Origin: Channa striata
Taxonomy: Eukaryota > Chordata > Actinopteri > Anabantiformes > Channidae
Length of the DNA: 64,000 nt
Assembly (NCBI GenBank): GCA_033026295.1
Contig: CM065168.1
Location: 30,579,226 to 30,643,225 of the forward strand
Reading direction: 5' to 3'
This document shows, one piece after another, positions 14,401 through 25,500 of this stretch. The first letter of the stretch is position 1; every line of letters begins with the position of its first letter. The position numbers were made by a program, and so were the translations under genes. The notes beneath the pieces are model-generated. The model saw nothing but the letters and a program-made list of their open reading frames with translations. It was not told where the DNA came from and made no database searches.

Positions 14401-17400
14401 TAGGTTAGCCTCTCTCTAGAGTTGATACAAAAAAAGGCAAATGTAGTACATTTTATTGTTTAACAATAAAGTTTGTAACAGACTGTTTAAGCATTAGAAC
14501 TGAATGAGTCAGTGGAACACCTTAAAGGAACACTGTGTAATGACATAGTTTCTTAAAAAAACAACAACATTAGGCTATTTTTTTCTGCATTATGTAATTT
14601 TTCTTCCTAAAAGGATGTGGAAACCAGTAAACAGCCTCAGTGAGAAACCAACAATCCTCAAAATTAGGAGGGAAGCATTAAGATTTCACAACAGCTCAGT
14701 GCCTTGTGTTGAAAGCAGAAAGACAACACTGAGTCATTTGAGCCATGTGTAACTATGATGTCCAAAGTGCCACCACAAACATTGACTTTTACATCTCTCT
14801 CTGGACTTTTCTTATGCGCTTTTATATAATTATTAAATTTTGACAAATTTCCTCAAAGCAAATACATAAGGCAACTGCACTCTAACAGCACAAGTAGCCT
14901 ATACTTGATTGTTGGGTCAAACATAATAAAGAAAACCACACATTTTCACAGAGCTAAAAACAGAAACTAAAATTAAACCCAATTTCAGAAACAACAATCC
15001 ATGTCTGGTTGCCCTGAGGAGCTAAACACATTTTACTCAGCACGACCTTTCCAGAAACAAGTGCCACAAAAGAACACAGTAGGTGATATTATCTAATCAG
15101 CGAATGTGTGTCACTTTTACTCCATAAGCAATCAAATGATCTGCAAAGTCCTTGAAGAACAATTTTTTAAATCATTTAATCAAAGCCAAAACCACTTGCT
15201 TACATATACAGGCCTATTATCCATTATCTTATCCACTTATACTGTTGAGGGGGCTTGAACCTATCCCAGCTATTATCAGGCAAACAGTGCGGTACACCCT
15301 GAGATAGGTCACCAGTCTATCTCAGGGCCAAAAAAGAGAGACATACGGACAGACACCAATTCATACAGATTCACAACAACAGCCAATTTAGAGTCACCAG
15401 TTAACCTAACATCCAACATCTTTGGACTGTGGGAGGAAACCAGAGTACCTAGAGGAAACCCACACAAAATAACCAATAGTGGAGTAGTAAATTATGCATC
15501 TTGAATCTTCTTAGCAGGTATAAACGCAATTTCAGTTAGCCTGTTTGATGTCACAGAGACTGCTGCATGTTAGGTGTGTGTTGCCTCTGACACCACTTCC
15601 ACCCCGCCTACTTGGAATAAACAAAGCACGCAGAGCAAGTGAGCTGACAGTCAGGCAGCTAGTCCCACAGGTAGACACACCTGAGAGCTGGCCAAACAAC
15701 AACTGGCTTATAGGTCACCTTTCACGCCTTGTTTAGCGTCAGTCTGTCTCCAGATTTTCCTAGAATAAAACCATAAGTTATTTTATTCAATTTGTAATCC
15801 TAGAAAGCTTTTTATAAGATACCATAGAAATCACAGCGCTTTATGTGTGTGTCTATGTGTATTTATGCATTTGGAGGTGGGGAGAGTCTGTGCAAGTTTA
15901 ATTACAGCTCTTACTTTGACACTCTTACTGCAGATTGCAACTTTTTGCTCTCCTACAAGTTAAGAAATTCTCGTTTGTTGTGTCTTTTTCCTTCTCCTTT
16001 CTTGTTGTCAACTACATACCTTAAATATGCAACAGTTCCCTTCCTGGTACTTGTCTGTGTAGTACTAAAGAAAACAATGTCAAAATTGCAGACTGCCCCC
16101 ATTGGATACACATTTCTTCAACTACACAGGCACACTGTCTGACCAATGTTCTACAAATCATTTTGTCCATTATTTAAAACTTGTTTAGCTTGTGTACCTT
16201 TGGATATCCTTGGATATCCTCCAGCCCCCCACAACCCAAAACAGGATAAGTAGTTAAGATGGATGGATGGATGATGGTTTACAGGAGTTTAAAAGTCTTA
16301 AGAATGGCTTCAAATTACTTTTTTTCAAATTTTCAGTCGTCATGAAATGAAAGACGCTTTAAAAATGTCAAAAACATTAGAAAACTGAATCTAATTATGA
16401 GGGCCTTAAATTTTAGGATGATGTATAATTCCTGTACTCACAATGACACCATGAGTTTAGCATTACGGATTTTAATTATTTCATTGATCTCGATTGTGTC
16501 CAATGTTGTGCCGACTAACACTTAGGTTTACGTGAATTAATCTTTTAGGCAGCCATTCATGTTTGTATGCTTTTATGTTTTACATTTATCTCACTGAATC
16601 CAGATGAAATACACTACACTGAAAGACAATGCTGTAACAGCAGAGGGATGAGTAGCCTCGTGGAGAAAGAGAGAGGAAGGGTACAAAGGGCACGGTCATT
16701 TAATTATACTGTAAATGTTCGGATATTATGGATGTTTGGACTGTGTTTGGGTTTGAAGCCGTGTCGATTAACTCATCTCATACCAAGCTTCTTGAGAATA
16801 TTTTTAATTCAGTCTCTGGATTTACAAATATGAACTGATGGTGTAGCTGTAAATGTCATCTTGTTCAATTAATGTATAACTTGTTCAGGCAATTCCTTAC
16901 CATATGGAGCCTTGTTGCATTAGACACAAAGGTCAAAAACAATGCTGTTGTGTTCAGATTATTTTACGCCCTATTTATTAAGCTAGCCCCAGGTCTATTT
17001 CATTCAGATGTAAACAGATGTACTGGAAAAGCAATTAACTAATTTATTGTTAAGGCCACTGTTAAGACTACTAACCCTGTATGGATTATCGACATCATCA
17101 TGCAAGTCATTCAGACATTTAAAGGGGCATCTTAAGACATATAAAGCCATTGTAAACTCAACTTTAAGTAGGAGCTACAGAAATCAATCAAATATCAATC
17201 AATTAATACTTTAAGAACTATAATTAACATAATGGTTCTATTAAGTCAGTGGCTGTATGAATATTTTACACCTTCAGCTCACTTATATAATAAATATGGT
17301 GTGCAGAGGGTCGTTATGCAGAGTTATGAATCAAAAGTTCACCATAAACGCAACCCTTTAAAATCTCTTTATACCACAGCGACTTACCAGCTGTATGAAT

Positions 17401-17589
17401 GGCTCTATAACGACACAAACAGCAGGTGAGAACTTTTTAAACGTGTGGCAAACGACTTGTCGTTGCACAATAACGTTGCTGGTAAACTATGTTAGTTTCC
17501 TTGAATCGACGACTAAAAAAACCGCAAAAACCTTGCGAGTCTAGCACCGCGTCCACCTTTCGTCTTACCTGCATACCAGGAACTTCCAT
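1211..17589 (-). CDS. stk26: STK26/MST4-like GCKIII Ser/Thr kinase, 5' part (six coding exons), runs off the left edge
   Basis: Coding exons on the minus strand: 17569-17589, 5370-5438, 4558-4719, 4313-4369, 3591-3699 and 1211-1368. All have GT/AG junctions and consistent phase, giving 192 codons. Exon 1 encodes only MEVPGMQ; the VPGMQ ending is shared with human MST4 and the ATG has a good Kozak context. The glycine loop GKGSFGEV is at residues 24-31, the VAIK lysine at 46, HRD at 135-137, DFG at 155-157, and the activation-loop threonine (human Thr178) at 171 in RETFVGTPFW. AGPFDESQIATMLKEILKG and PEVIQQSAYDSK fit STK26 better than STK24 or STK25. Known family role: cytosolic/Golgi kinase of STRIPAK and CCM3 complexes acting in cell polarity and the cytoskeleton. 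The kinase C-lobe and C-terminal tail would lie left of base 1. Introns hold TG microsatellites next to splice sites and transposon relics. Confidence 0.92.
1560..2560 (-). mobile_element. Second degenerate Tc1-like transposon relic
   Basis: Minus-strand reading shows transposase fragments in the right order. Near 2150-2260 there is a stretch like RRPWKKTQVYDHRILFMVKR, followed by a VKKALEVAGVSTVKK-like segment. Near 1880-1900 there is SPGYNPIEQVFSLL, corresponding to SPDLNPIE around the third catalytic residue. Near 1740 there is HLVMSIGSRL. Between these blocks much of the catalytic core is missing, and stops occur. A CA microsatellite sits at the low-coordinate end. It lies in the intron between the kinase exons at 1211-1368 and 3591-3699. 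Confidence 0.65.
1654..1696. repeat. (CA)n microsatellite
   Basis: About 43 bp of pure CA dinucleotide inside the second Tc1-like relic. Confidence 0.95.
3709..3807. repeat. (CA)n microsatellite next to a splice acceptor
   Basis: About 100 bp of CA with CAAA interruptions. On the transcribed minus strand this is a (TG)n tract ending only a few bases before the acceptor of the kinase exon 3591-3699, in the place of a normal polypyrimidine tract. Confidence 0.95.
5320..5354. repeat. (CA)n microsatellite next to a splice donor
   Basis: About 34 bp of CA. On the minus strand it reads as TG repeats starting about 15 bases downstream of the donor of kinase exon 5370-5438. Confidence 0.95.
5500..5830. 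repeat. Dispersed teleost repeat, copy 1
   Basis: Contains the familiar signature of a very common fish interspersed repeat: ctatcccagctgtcattggg, then ccattcacactcacactgac, ggcaatttagagtcagcaat, tttggactgtgggggaaaac, gaggaaacccac and gagaacatgcaaactc, ending in a gaattgaaccaggga tail. I know the sequence as widespread in teleosts but cannot assign a family name. Six further copies or fragments occur in this window. It lies at the 3' (low-coordinate) edge of kinase intron 1. Confidence 0.75.
6459..6541. repeat. (CA)n microsatellite
   Basis: About 80 bp of CA, slightly interrupted by CAGA at its right end, in kinase intron 1. Confidence 0.95.
8393..8424. repeat. (GT)n microsatellite
   Basis: About 30 bp of GT in kinase intron 1. 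Confidence 0.95.
11270..11450. repeat. Dispersed repeat fragment, SINE-like text
   Basis: Shows gtgggttgctggtataaatc, gggactaaatctggttggga, cccttgagcaaagccctt, gttgctctagtggagctgcc and cagtagccccagctctgaat in a row. This wording recurs in fish interspersed repeats that I recall. The family is not assigned, and open frames across it on both strands are probably accidental. Confidence 0.5.
15214..15475. repeat. Dispersed teleost repeat, copy 2
   Basis: Same repeat as at 5500-5830: ttgaacctatcccagctatt, gtgcggtacaccctgagata, ggtcaccagtctatctcagg, caatttagagtcaccagtta and ggactgtgggaggaaacc can be read in order. Truncated before the usual tail. Confidence 0.75.
16200..16273. repeat. Tail fragment of the dispersed repeat and (GGAT)n
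   Basis: A doubled ttggatatcc, then ccccccacaacccaaaacag, gataagtagttaagatggat and a short GGAT run. This is the usual end of the same fish repeat family. Confidence 0.55.
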
Positions 17590-18234
17590 GGTTACTTCGC
17601 ACTACGAACGCCCTTTTCCTCCTCCACTTCACTGCGCTTCTCCTTCTTCTCCTCTTTCTTCTTCTTCTTCTTTCTCCACTTCGACTTTTAGCCACAATAA
17701 GTTCTTCCCCCCACCCCCAAAAAAATTAAAAACCCAGGCTCGAATTCGAAGTGTAATATATCCGAAAGGGAGGTGGGCTCGTTCGCAGGAAGGAGTGACA
17801 GTAGAAAAGATATGAACAAACTCCAAACAGAGACACGTCCCGAGAGTCTCCGGTAACAACAAAAAACTGTTGAGCAAACGCGGAGGATGACGAGCTGGTC
17901 GCTGCCTACTTCAAGGGAGGAGCGACGCTTCACTTCCACTCCGAATTATGGAGACGTCTGCTGCCCCCCCGTGTTTGGATAGCAGCTGTGTCTCTGTCTA
18001 TCTTTCCATATATCAACTTTTCATATAAAGTATATTTACTAAATTCATTTTGAAATATCCCCGTGTTTTACAAATAATGTTCAGTGTCCTAAAACCCACA
18101 ACCAAAAACGTAGCCCTTAGCGTGGCCTCGCCCTTTGCAATCGGTTCATTTATTTCCAACAGTCCCGGAAGGTAGCGTCAAGTTTCGAGATGACGTTTTA
18201 CGGAAGCGGGTCAGGGGGCGGAGCCCAGGAGAAG
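17590..18234. promoter_or_regulatory. CpG-rich bidirectional promoter between the kinase and DHHC genes
   Basis: Only 645 bp separate the two divergent start codons. The right half is GC- and CpG-rich compared with the AT-rich surroundings. Visible candidate sites include ETS-type CCGGAAG (18165-18171) and CGGAAG (18201-18206), a CRE-like TGACGT (18191-18196), a GC box GGGGGCGGA (18214-18222), and a YY1-type AAGATGGCG overlapping the DHHC start codon (18232-18240). No TATA box is obvious. The left half includes a CT-rich stretch (17620-17700), probably kinase 5' UTR or promoter. Transcript starts cannot be read from sequence alone. Confidence 0.7.
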
Positions 18235-21200
18235 ATGGCGTCCCTACGCTGTAGGCGAGACCCCTGCGGCGTTATCTGTCTGATTTTAACTTATTTTAGC
18301 GTGTTTTACGCGGATTACGTGGTTATCCAGTATGTTCTCATCCCGGCCTACGCTGACAGGTCAGTACCGTGTATTTTATGTCACGTAAACAGCTAAACCA
18401 ACGACATGGCGCCTGCTTTCCTGCGCTGTCTCCATTCATTTGACAGCCCGCAGGTGTGACAGCGTCCTCAGGCGTTTTCCTCCGCTGGAGACAAACAAGC
18501 GTGTTCGGCTCAGTGTGATGTCAATTTAAATATTAATTGTGTATTTGTTTGTAATCTCCTACAGAAAGTAGCATGCGTCCCTTTGTTTGTTTACAAGCCG
18601 TGACGTTCGCGCCGCACCAAGTCCTTCATATTCCTTCCAGTATTTATTATTATTATTCCGCATTCTTTCGTACGTATTACGATCCATATCTAGTCGTTAC
18701 AACTAGAAACGTCGTTCTAACTTTGTTGTTAAAACATGTTTGAAGATGGTTCATATTTCTCTGTGTGCTGATAGCTAATGCGGAATAATTCATATAGTGT
18801 AATACATTTTTATTTGAATGGAACTCTATGGGAGTCTTTGATGTATGTTATACACATGAAAGGCATCAAGGACTCATTCCATTCCATTCACTTCTAAATT
18901 GTTCAGAAATTTAACTTGTGAAATAATGTTTTTTGCAGTAGTTTTAGTTAAAGGTTATTGAATGTTTGTTTTAAATCTTAAGGGCTTCCATTGTCAGCAT
19001 AACGAACACAGTTTTGAAGCAGCTGTTTGCAGCAGCTAGATTTCAGCAACCACACGCATTTTCTTCAGGAAATTCAGCATTCCAGTTATTATTATGCTAT
19101 AATTATTATTATTTCATATGTTTTTGTGCGCAGTCCTAAACAGAAACATGTCCAACTCTGCCATGTTAAGCATAGTAAGGGGGCCTAGCACTTTGTGTGC
19201 TTAAAGCTAATGTACAATAATTTATGTAAATATTTGTATAAATTTTTATTTTGAATGGAGGTCTATGGGAGCCTTTGACGTCTTGCCTGTGTGAAAACAC
19301 ATGAAAAGCAGATGGTTCGCAAAACTGCAGTTATTTAAATGTTTTTTCCATGTGCTTTCACTTCTAAATTGTTCAGGGCTATCTCAGGGTTACACTTTTA
19401 GTTTTGAGGGTTGGAAAACTCTTGAGCTGGAAGACTGTAGTTGTGAAAAAAAATTTTAGCAGTAGTTTTTATTTTTAAATTATTAAATGTCGAAGGTGAG
19501 CTTCAGGGCATCCAATCTCATGGCAACGAAGGCTGCAAACAGCTGTAGGATTCGAAGCTGCTTTTAGTTTTGTGTTTTATGTATCTTTTTTTTTTAATCC
19601 CTCACAGTGTGTGGTGTACTCTCCATGGATCAGTTTTTAACCTGATTTTGCTTCTGCTGCTGGCCTGCCATGCTAAAGCTGTCTTCTCAGATCCTGGTCA
19701 GTAAACTAGTTTGTTTTTACTATTTAGCCTAATGAGTCAGTAAAGGTAATCCTAATGCTTAAAACAAAACAAATAAATAATTGATTTAAGTTAACTATTA
19801 CATTTAACATGTTTTTGTGCTCTTGTCCAGGGATGGTGCCTCTTCCAGAAACAGCCATAGACTTCTCAGACCTTCGCTCACAGTCGTCTCGGATGAGTGA
19901 GCGGGTGAGTCACACCGTTTTCTGTTGCTCTTCTCAGTCTAAAACCTTTTTCTTCCTAATTGCCAATTGTTCAGTTAGATTTTTCCTCATTGGGAGCACA
20001 TGAGCTTCTATTTTGCTGTCATGAAATCAGCAATGACGCTGGGAGCTTAAATAAACAAGAGCTAAAGGATGATAATAACAGAGGGGTTGTCAGGGAGATT
20101 GTGGCAACTCTCTGATTATAACTATATTATTAACAACTATGTATTTATCTCAGGGTTACTCTGTATTTACTTCTAACAGCTGTACTTATATCTGCTGTAG
20201 AGCTTGTTAATATGTACCCATTAGCTTAATGACAGATGCTTGGAAAACGTTGTCTGAATGACTTGACATGCAGGGACTAAAACATGTTTAACTGTCAAGT
20301 TTGTTTATATAGCTGGAGAGAAATAAAAAAAACTGTAAAAAGGAGTTTTTAATATTTATTTATATGTAGTTTCTTTCGTTTCATTTTTTATTAAAATTGC
20401 AAACCATTCTAGTGGATAGACTGGATCGAAAGGACATATAAATGTGGAAGAGCCGGAAATCAAACCAACAACTCTGGGATTGGTGGACGACTGCTCCGCA
20501 GTTGCTACGGGCTCATTTGTATTCCACATTCATGATTGACAGCATCTGATAGAGAATCAGCCACGATTGATTGAGTATATTTGCGATATCTCCCATTCTT
20601 AGTTGGAGTAGTCAAGCTGTACTGCTTTAAATGACAAGCCAGACTGAAGTGTTACAATGTGAAAGAGCAGATTTATTTTTCTGACGATTTTCTTTAGTCA
20701 AGGAAGGAAAGACAGTGCAACATAGGGACAATTGAAGCCCTGTTTTGAGATAAACTTAGAAAAGCAGGTTACAGTGTGATGTTCTACTGTGACATTCAAA
20801 CAAGCAGATGTGAGTTTTTTTTTATTTGCAGTTGAATAGTCCTCAGCTTGTAGGCAGTTTTTAACTGATGTCCTGCTGTTTTCAGGGCTGTGAAGGTTGG
20901 ACGGTGTGCAGTCGCTGCGAAACCTACAGACCTCCCAGAGCACATCACTGCCGCGTCTGTCAGAGGTGTATACGCCGCATGGACCATCACTGTCCTTGGT
21001 GAGGAAGAAGCCAGGCAGCTTTGGCATTGAATCTTTCCATCTTTTTCGTTTTTTTCCACTGTGTAATCACTTCTCAGAATTGTCACTTCCTCTTTTTTCT
21101 GTTAGTCAACTTCCTATTGTCCATTTTCTTTCTTGTCTTTCAGGATCAACAACTGTGTCGGGGAGCTGAACCAGAAGTATTTCATCCAGTTTCTCTTCTA

Positions 21201-22583
21201 CACAGGTGATTACATACAAAAAAACATCTTATTTAATACTTCTAATGCTGCGATAAGCCAACAACCAAATCCAATCTTAGAAATGAGATTTGTTGTCATG
21301 AGTACAACTAAAAGTAATGCTTTTGGTGTTGATGTTGTTATTTTCGGATGTGTGTTCAGGCATGGCTAGTCTTTACTCCATGGTGTTGGTGGTATCGGCC
21401 TGGGTGTGGCGGATAAGGAGCGAGAGAGAAGGTGATGCAGAGAAAGAAGGAGAGGAGGTGCCCAGTAAACACTTGATAGTGTGAGTGATACAGTAAGGAA
21501 CAAAGGTGGAGAAAGAGATCATGAGTACTGACACAATGTCAACAGTGGGGATTCTTTTGATCACTCACATGCTCACATGCACTTTGCTATTTTAGCAAAG
21601 TTGGAAGTGTTCATCCGACTGACAAATGGATGCCTCATTCCTCTGGTGTTCATTTACATTTATGTATATCATACAAGTATAACCAAACATCTACTGTATG
21701 TCAATATTTCTGAATGTAAACCATATACGTTTGCTTATATGCATCGCACAAAAGTATGATTCCACCTTTAGCCACCATTAATTAAAGTTTTCGATAAACT
21801 GGTAATATTGTAGATATTTATGTTGCTCTTTGGTAATTTCTCATTCGGTCTCCTCTCTTTCTCAGTGCTCACTACATTATCCTCCTGGTGGAGTCAGTGT
21901 TATTTGGCGTGTTTGTCATGGTCATCTTCTATGATCAGGTACGCACACACAAACAAATGCAGATATGCAAATTCATAGAATGTTTTGCACTCTGCTCATT
22001 GACATTAACTCACACTTATAGATAATTAAATGGTAATGTGTCACAAGACTCCGGATTTATGGAAGTGCTAAGCTGCTCAAGAGTGTTAGACGAAATGACT
22101 TTGTTTTGCTGTTGTTGAAAGGTGAGAAGTAGAAGGATGAGGGAAAAAGTTATTTGCTAACAAAAGTGTCTGTCTGTCCCAGTTGGTCTCCATAATCACA
22201 GATGAGACTCCCATAGAGCAGATGAGGAACAGGCTGATGATCAAGGACAGAGGCTCTGCACCTTCATCTGCTTCATCTTCCTCGTCTTCGCGGCCGCCTC
22301 ACCAGCCCTCACACACCCGCAAGCCAAAGCTTGCTCTGCTGCGGGAGGTCTTTGGAAGAGGTGAGTATGTGTTTGTCATCTTCACCTTTCACTCTGTAAC
22401 TATGTGTTTGTATAAAGATATTGATTACCTCTTTCAAAAACAGATTAAAGTTGTATTTGTGTTTTTTTTTTGCCAATTGTATTTTCTCTAGGTTCAGTCT
22501 TTTGCTGGCTTCTTCCTCTCCACTCTAGCCCTCCATCTGTCGGTGGCATCACATACTCTGCCCTTCCTGACTACGACGTCTGA
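18235..22583 (+). CDS. DHHC palmitoyltransferase, Dnz1 / ZDHHC3-7-like, complete
   Basis: Nine coding exons: 18235-18359, 19608-19696, 19831-19904, 20886-20998, 21144-21205, 21360-21480, 21866-21938, 22183-22360, 22492-22583. All junctions are GT/AG and in phase, giving 308 residues. The Cys-rich domain runs from about residue 98 to 147, with the catalytic DHHC at 129-132 (Cys132) in RRMDHHCPW, then INNCVGELNQKYF. Membrane segments are at about 12-34, 45-65, 155-172 and 195-217, two on each side of the DHHC domain. A TDETPIEQM segment follows the last one (TTxE-like position). The C-terminus DYDV could be a class II PDZ ligand (inference). RRDPCG, VFSDPG, VPLP and DFSDL near the N-terminus match Drosophila Dnz1 as I remember it. 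The enzyme should S-acylate proteins at the Golgi. An upstream in-frame ATG at 18190 would add 15 residues; I prefer 18235 for its Kozak context and family length. Confidence 0.9.
20400..20520. repeat. Repeat remnant in DHHC intron 3
   Basis: The text gagccggaaatcaaaccaac followed by aactctgggattggtggacg and actgctccgc resembles the tRNA-like end of a common fish repeat. Short and degraded; family unassigned. Confidence 0.4.
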
Positions 22584-25500
22584 CTTTTTTTGTCTGCGAG
22601 AGTGAGAGGGGATGAGGCGAGGATGGCAAGGCAGGTTTTGTGCATGTGTTTGTATGTGAGAATGAATCTTCCGCCTAACTACAACGTCTTATCTTTGGAC
22701 TTGAGACATGAAGAGAAAGGGGGACTAGGGCTGAGACTTGGATGAGATGACTGATGAGTGTGTTTGCGTTAATTCGATGAATGAATGAATAATGCACTGA
22801 GCGTGTGTGATCCCCCAAGACCTCAGAAACTCAGCTTCAGACCCCAGGCCCCAAATCTGTCTCCAATCTTCCCTGTCATGATGGAAGAGCACTGACATCC
22901 CTGTTTTCCCTATTTTGTTCAAATCTGTGGTTTAACATTCGTTGGCTATTTTGACATAATGTCTGTGGAGGCTTTAGCCCAGTGTGGACACTTGGATTTA
23001 TAACAAGGCTTTACAAATCTCTTTACATATTCTGATTTCTTCCTTGTGAAGTAACATTAAGATGATTTAGACTTTTAAGCATTAAATTAGTCCAGAGATG
23101 CTGATGATATATAATGCATCAACATCCAACCCATAATATTTCTCTGCATGTGTGAGAATCAGGGGCCTTGTGCAGGGAATTCACAATGTTTATTTGGTAT
23201 TGTTGGTGTGAGAGGAGGTAAAGGCAGCACTTACCAGTACGACCAGCTAAGCATTTTTTTAAATATAGTGAAGATTATAAGGATGCAGGGGATTTGTAGT
23301 AGAACCACAAAATAGCTTTGTTATTTGAAGGACTGTGTTTTTAAGCTGAGTTACACCGACCCACATGTCAAACCCCAGCACATTGTTTATTATAGACATA
23401 GTTTAGGGACTTGACCTCTTACCAGTATTTATGCTAACAAATGTTTGGGCACATGAACTTTCTTTCTGCAGTTCCTCTGATTTAACCAAGCATCAGCGTC
23501 TACAAAGAGCTACTTTCAAAGGTCAGGGCCAGTATGTAATCTTCCTTAGAGAAAACGGATCAAAACTAGTCTTGTGGTTATTGCATTGTGACAGGTAACT
23601 AAAATAAGTTTGTTACTGAGTTATGTTTAGATTTGTTTAACAGAATGAAAATGTTAAATTATTTTCTCGTATACAATGTCCAAGTGAAGCTTTACATCAT
23701 AGCAGAGTTTTAAGGCTGATATTTTATTTTCCCCATCTGTATTAATGGAGCGTATTGTGAATTAACAGGTCAAGCTTTTGTGTTGTATTTGATGATTTCT
23801 AATACTTTTACTGTGCACTAATATTTACTTCATGGCCGAAATGTGAACACCTGAACGCCCACGTGTTGAACATTTTGATCTGCTGCTAAAACAGTCAACA
23901 CTCTTGTTGCTGTCAGTGTTTCTGCGAGATCTCTGGCTGCAGGGACAGCGGCATTTAGGATGTTTGGAGATAAAGTCTGGCTCACGGTCCGTGTTAGGCC
24001 GCTTTGCGAACTAGACAAATACTTCCCAACAAAATGGGGAAACCCATTTGTTTTGGGAGCTGGACATTATTATGCCTAATCCAAAACAACCATGTGTAGT
24101 TTGGCCACGTAATGTGTTAGTGCTTCTAATTCTAAGTTTGGTTAAGGTTCAGCATTTAAATACATGAATACAAGAAAACATGCATTGATGCTTGTATTCT
24201 TTTATTGTTTTACTTTCCAGTCATCCTTGTGCTTTTTTTTTTTTTTAACAAAAAGTACACTACTACTACTACTATTACTACTCAAGTGTACACTCATCCA
24301 TTCTTGGAAATTTAATTAATATTGAATTTGTTGTCATTTGTTTCTCATTAAATCACCCCACACACACTTAGAGTACATATATCAGTATTCTGCTAAATCT
24401 CAATGAAAGTATGAAAATTTATTTATTTATTTATTGCTGTGTTTTCATGTGATTGATGAAGCTGCCTTCCAACATGCAGTTTAGTCCAGCAGTTCCAACA
24501 TGTAGGCACCACATCTCACACATAAAGATAACATTTTTATTTTATTAAAATATTCTAACTAACTTTTAATTTGAAAATCAGGAAGCATTTAAAAGCTTTA
24601 CCCCAGTGTATGTGTATATTGCGTATGTGCATCTGAGTTCTGAGCTTCAAATGGGCTGAACATAAGAGATACACAAAGAAAAATTAGAACTTTCTTCAGT
24701 GGATTATGTGCATTACCAGTTTAACCACATATTCATTGTGGTGTTCAGACTTTACTCGAAACAAGAACAGGTGACTTGTTTCCTAGAAAAGCATTTTTTT
24801 ATATAATGTGACTTTAATCACATTAAGTGATCAGCATTTTTTCATATACAATAAAATCTATAGATAATGCTATTTAGCTTTTTAAAAACATTTAGCAGAA
24901 AAACACAAAGCGTATCGTCAAGTCATTCACTAAACTAAGTGAACCGTTGGGGAGATATCCACAGTGGTTATGAGAGACATGCAGCCTTGTCAAAAGGTTT
25001 GTAATATTGCATGCACTTTCTAAAAAACTTGGCTAATATTTCATTTTCAATAACTGTGTTTTTGTTCTGTAATTACCAAAAATATGTATTGCCGTTTCTT
25101 TTTTTTAAGCTTTTGCAACAAACAAAATTAAGATATTTACAGAATGGTGCTATTTTTGGATATTGCGATTGTTGCTTATCCAGCATTTAGATTCCAGTTG
25201 CCCATCTCACCTCTCTGCATTCATTAATGGTAAGATTTTTTTATACCCTTACTTATGTTACTGAACTGAAATAATTGAAGTCTGATAGAGGAAGGTAAAT
25301 AAAAAGGATAAAGCGCATTATAAACAGACCGTTCAACGGAGCAAATCTCATTCTTTCCTAGATGTTCTGGTGACAGATCTCCAAAAGCTTTTTTATGGGC
25401 AGTTGCACTTGAGGTTCTTAAAAATTTTGGGGTTTTTTGTGTCTGGACATTGGAAGGTTCATATTTTATACTAATGATGTGCAATTCTCACAAAGGTAAA

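Larger units (their letters stand above)
5830..15213. other. First intron of the kinase gene, mostly non-coding
   Basis: Most of the 12 kb intron 1 of the STK26-like gene. It is AT-rich unique-looking sequence with no reading frame that I can tie to a protein. I see TG/CA microsatellites at 6459-6541 and 8393-8424, an A-run near 12663-12680, and a dispersed repeat near 11270-11450. No tRNA or rRNA was recognised. Confidence 0.6.

Noticed and set aside
17489..17939. Several open frames on both strands in the GC-rich promoter
   Set aside because: Explained by low stop-codon density in CT- and CpG-rich DNA. Only the 7-codon kinase exon has a donor and family match.
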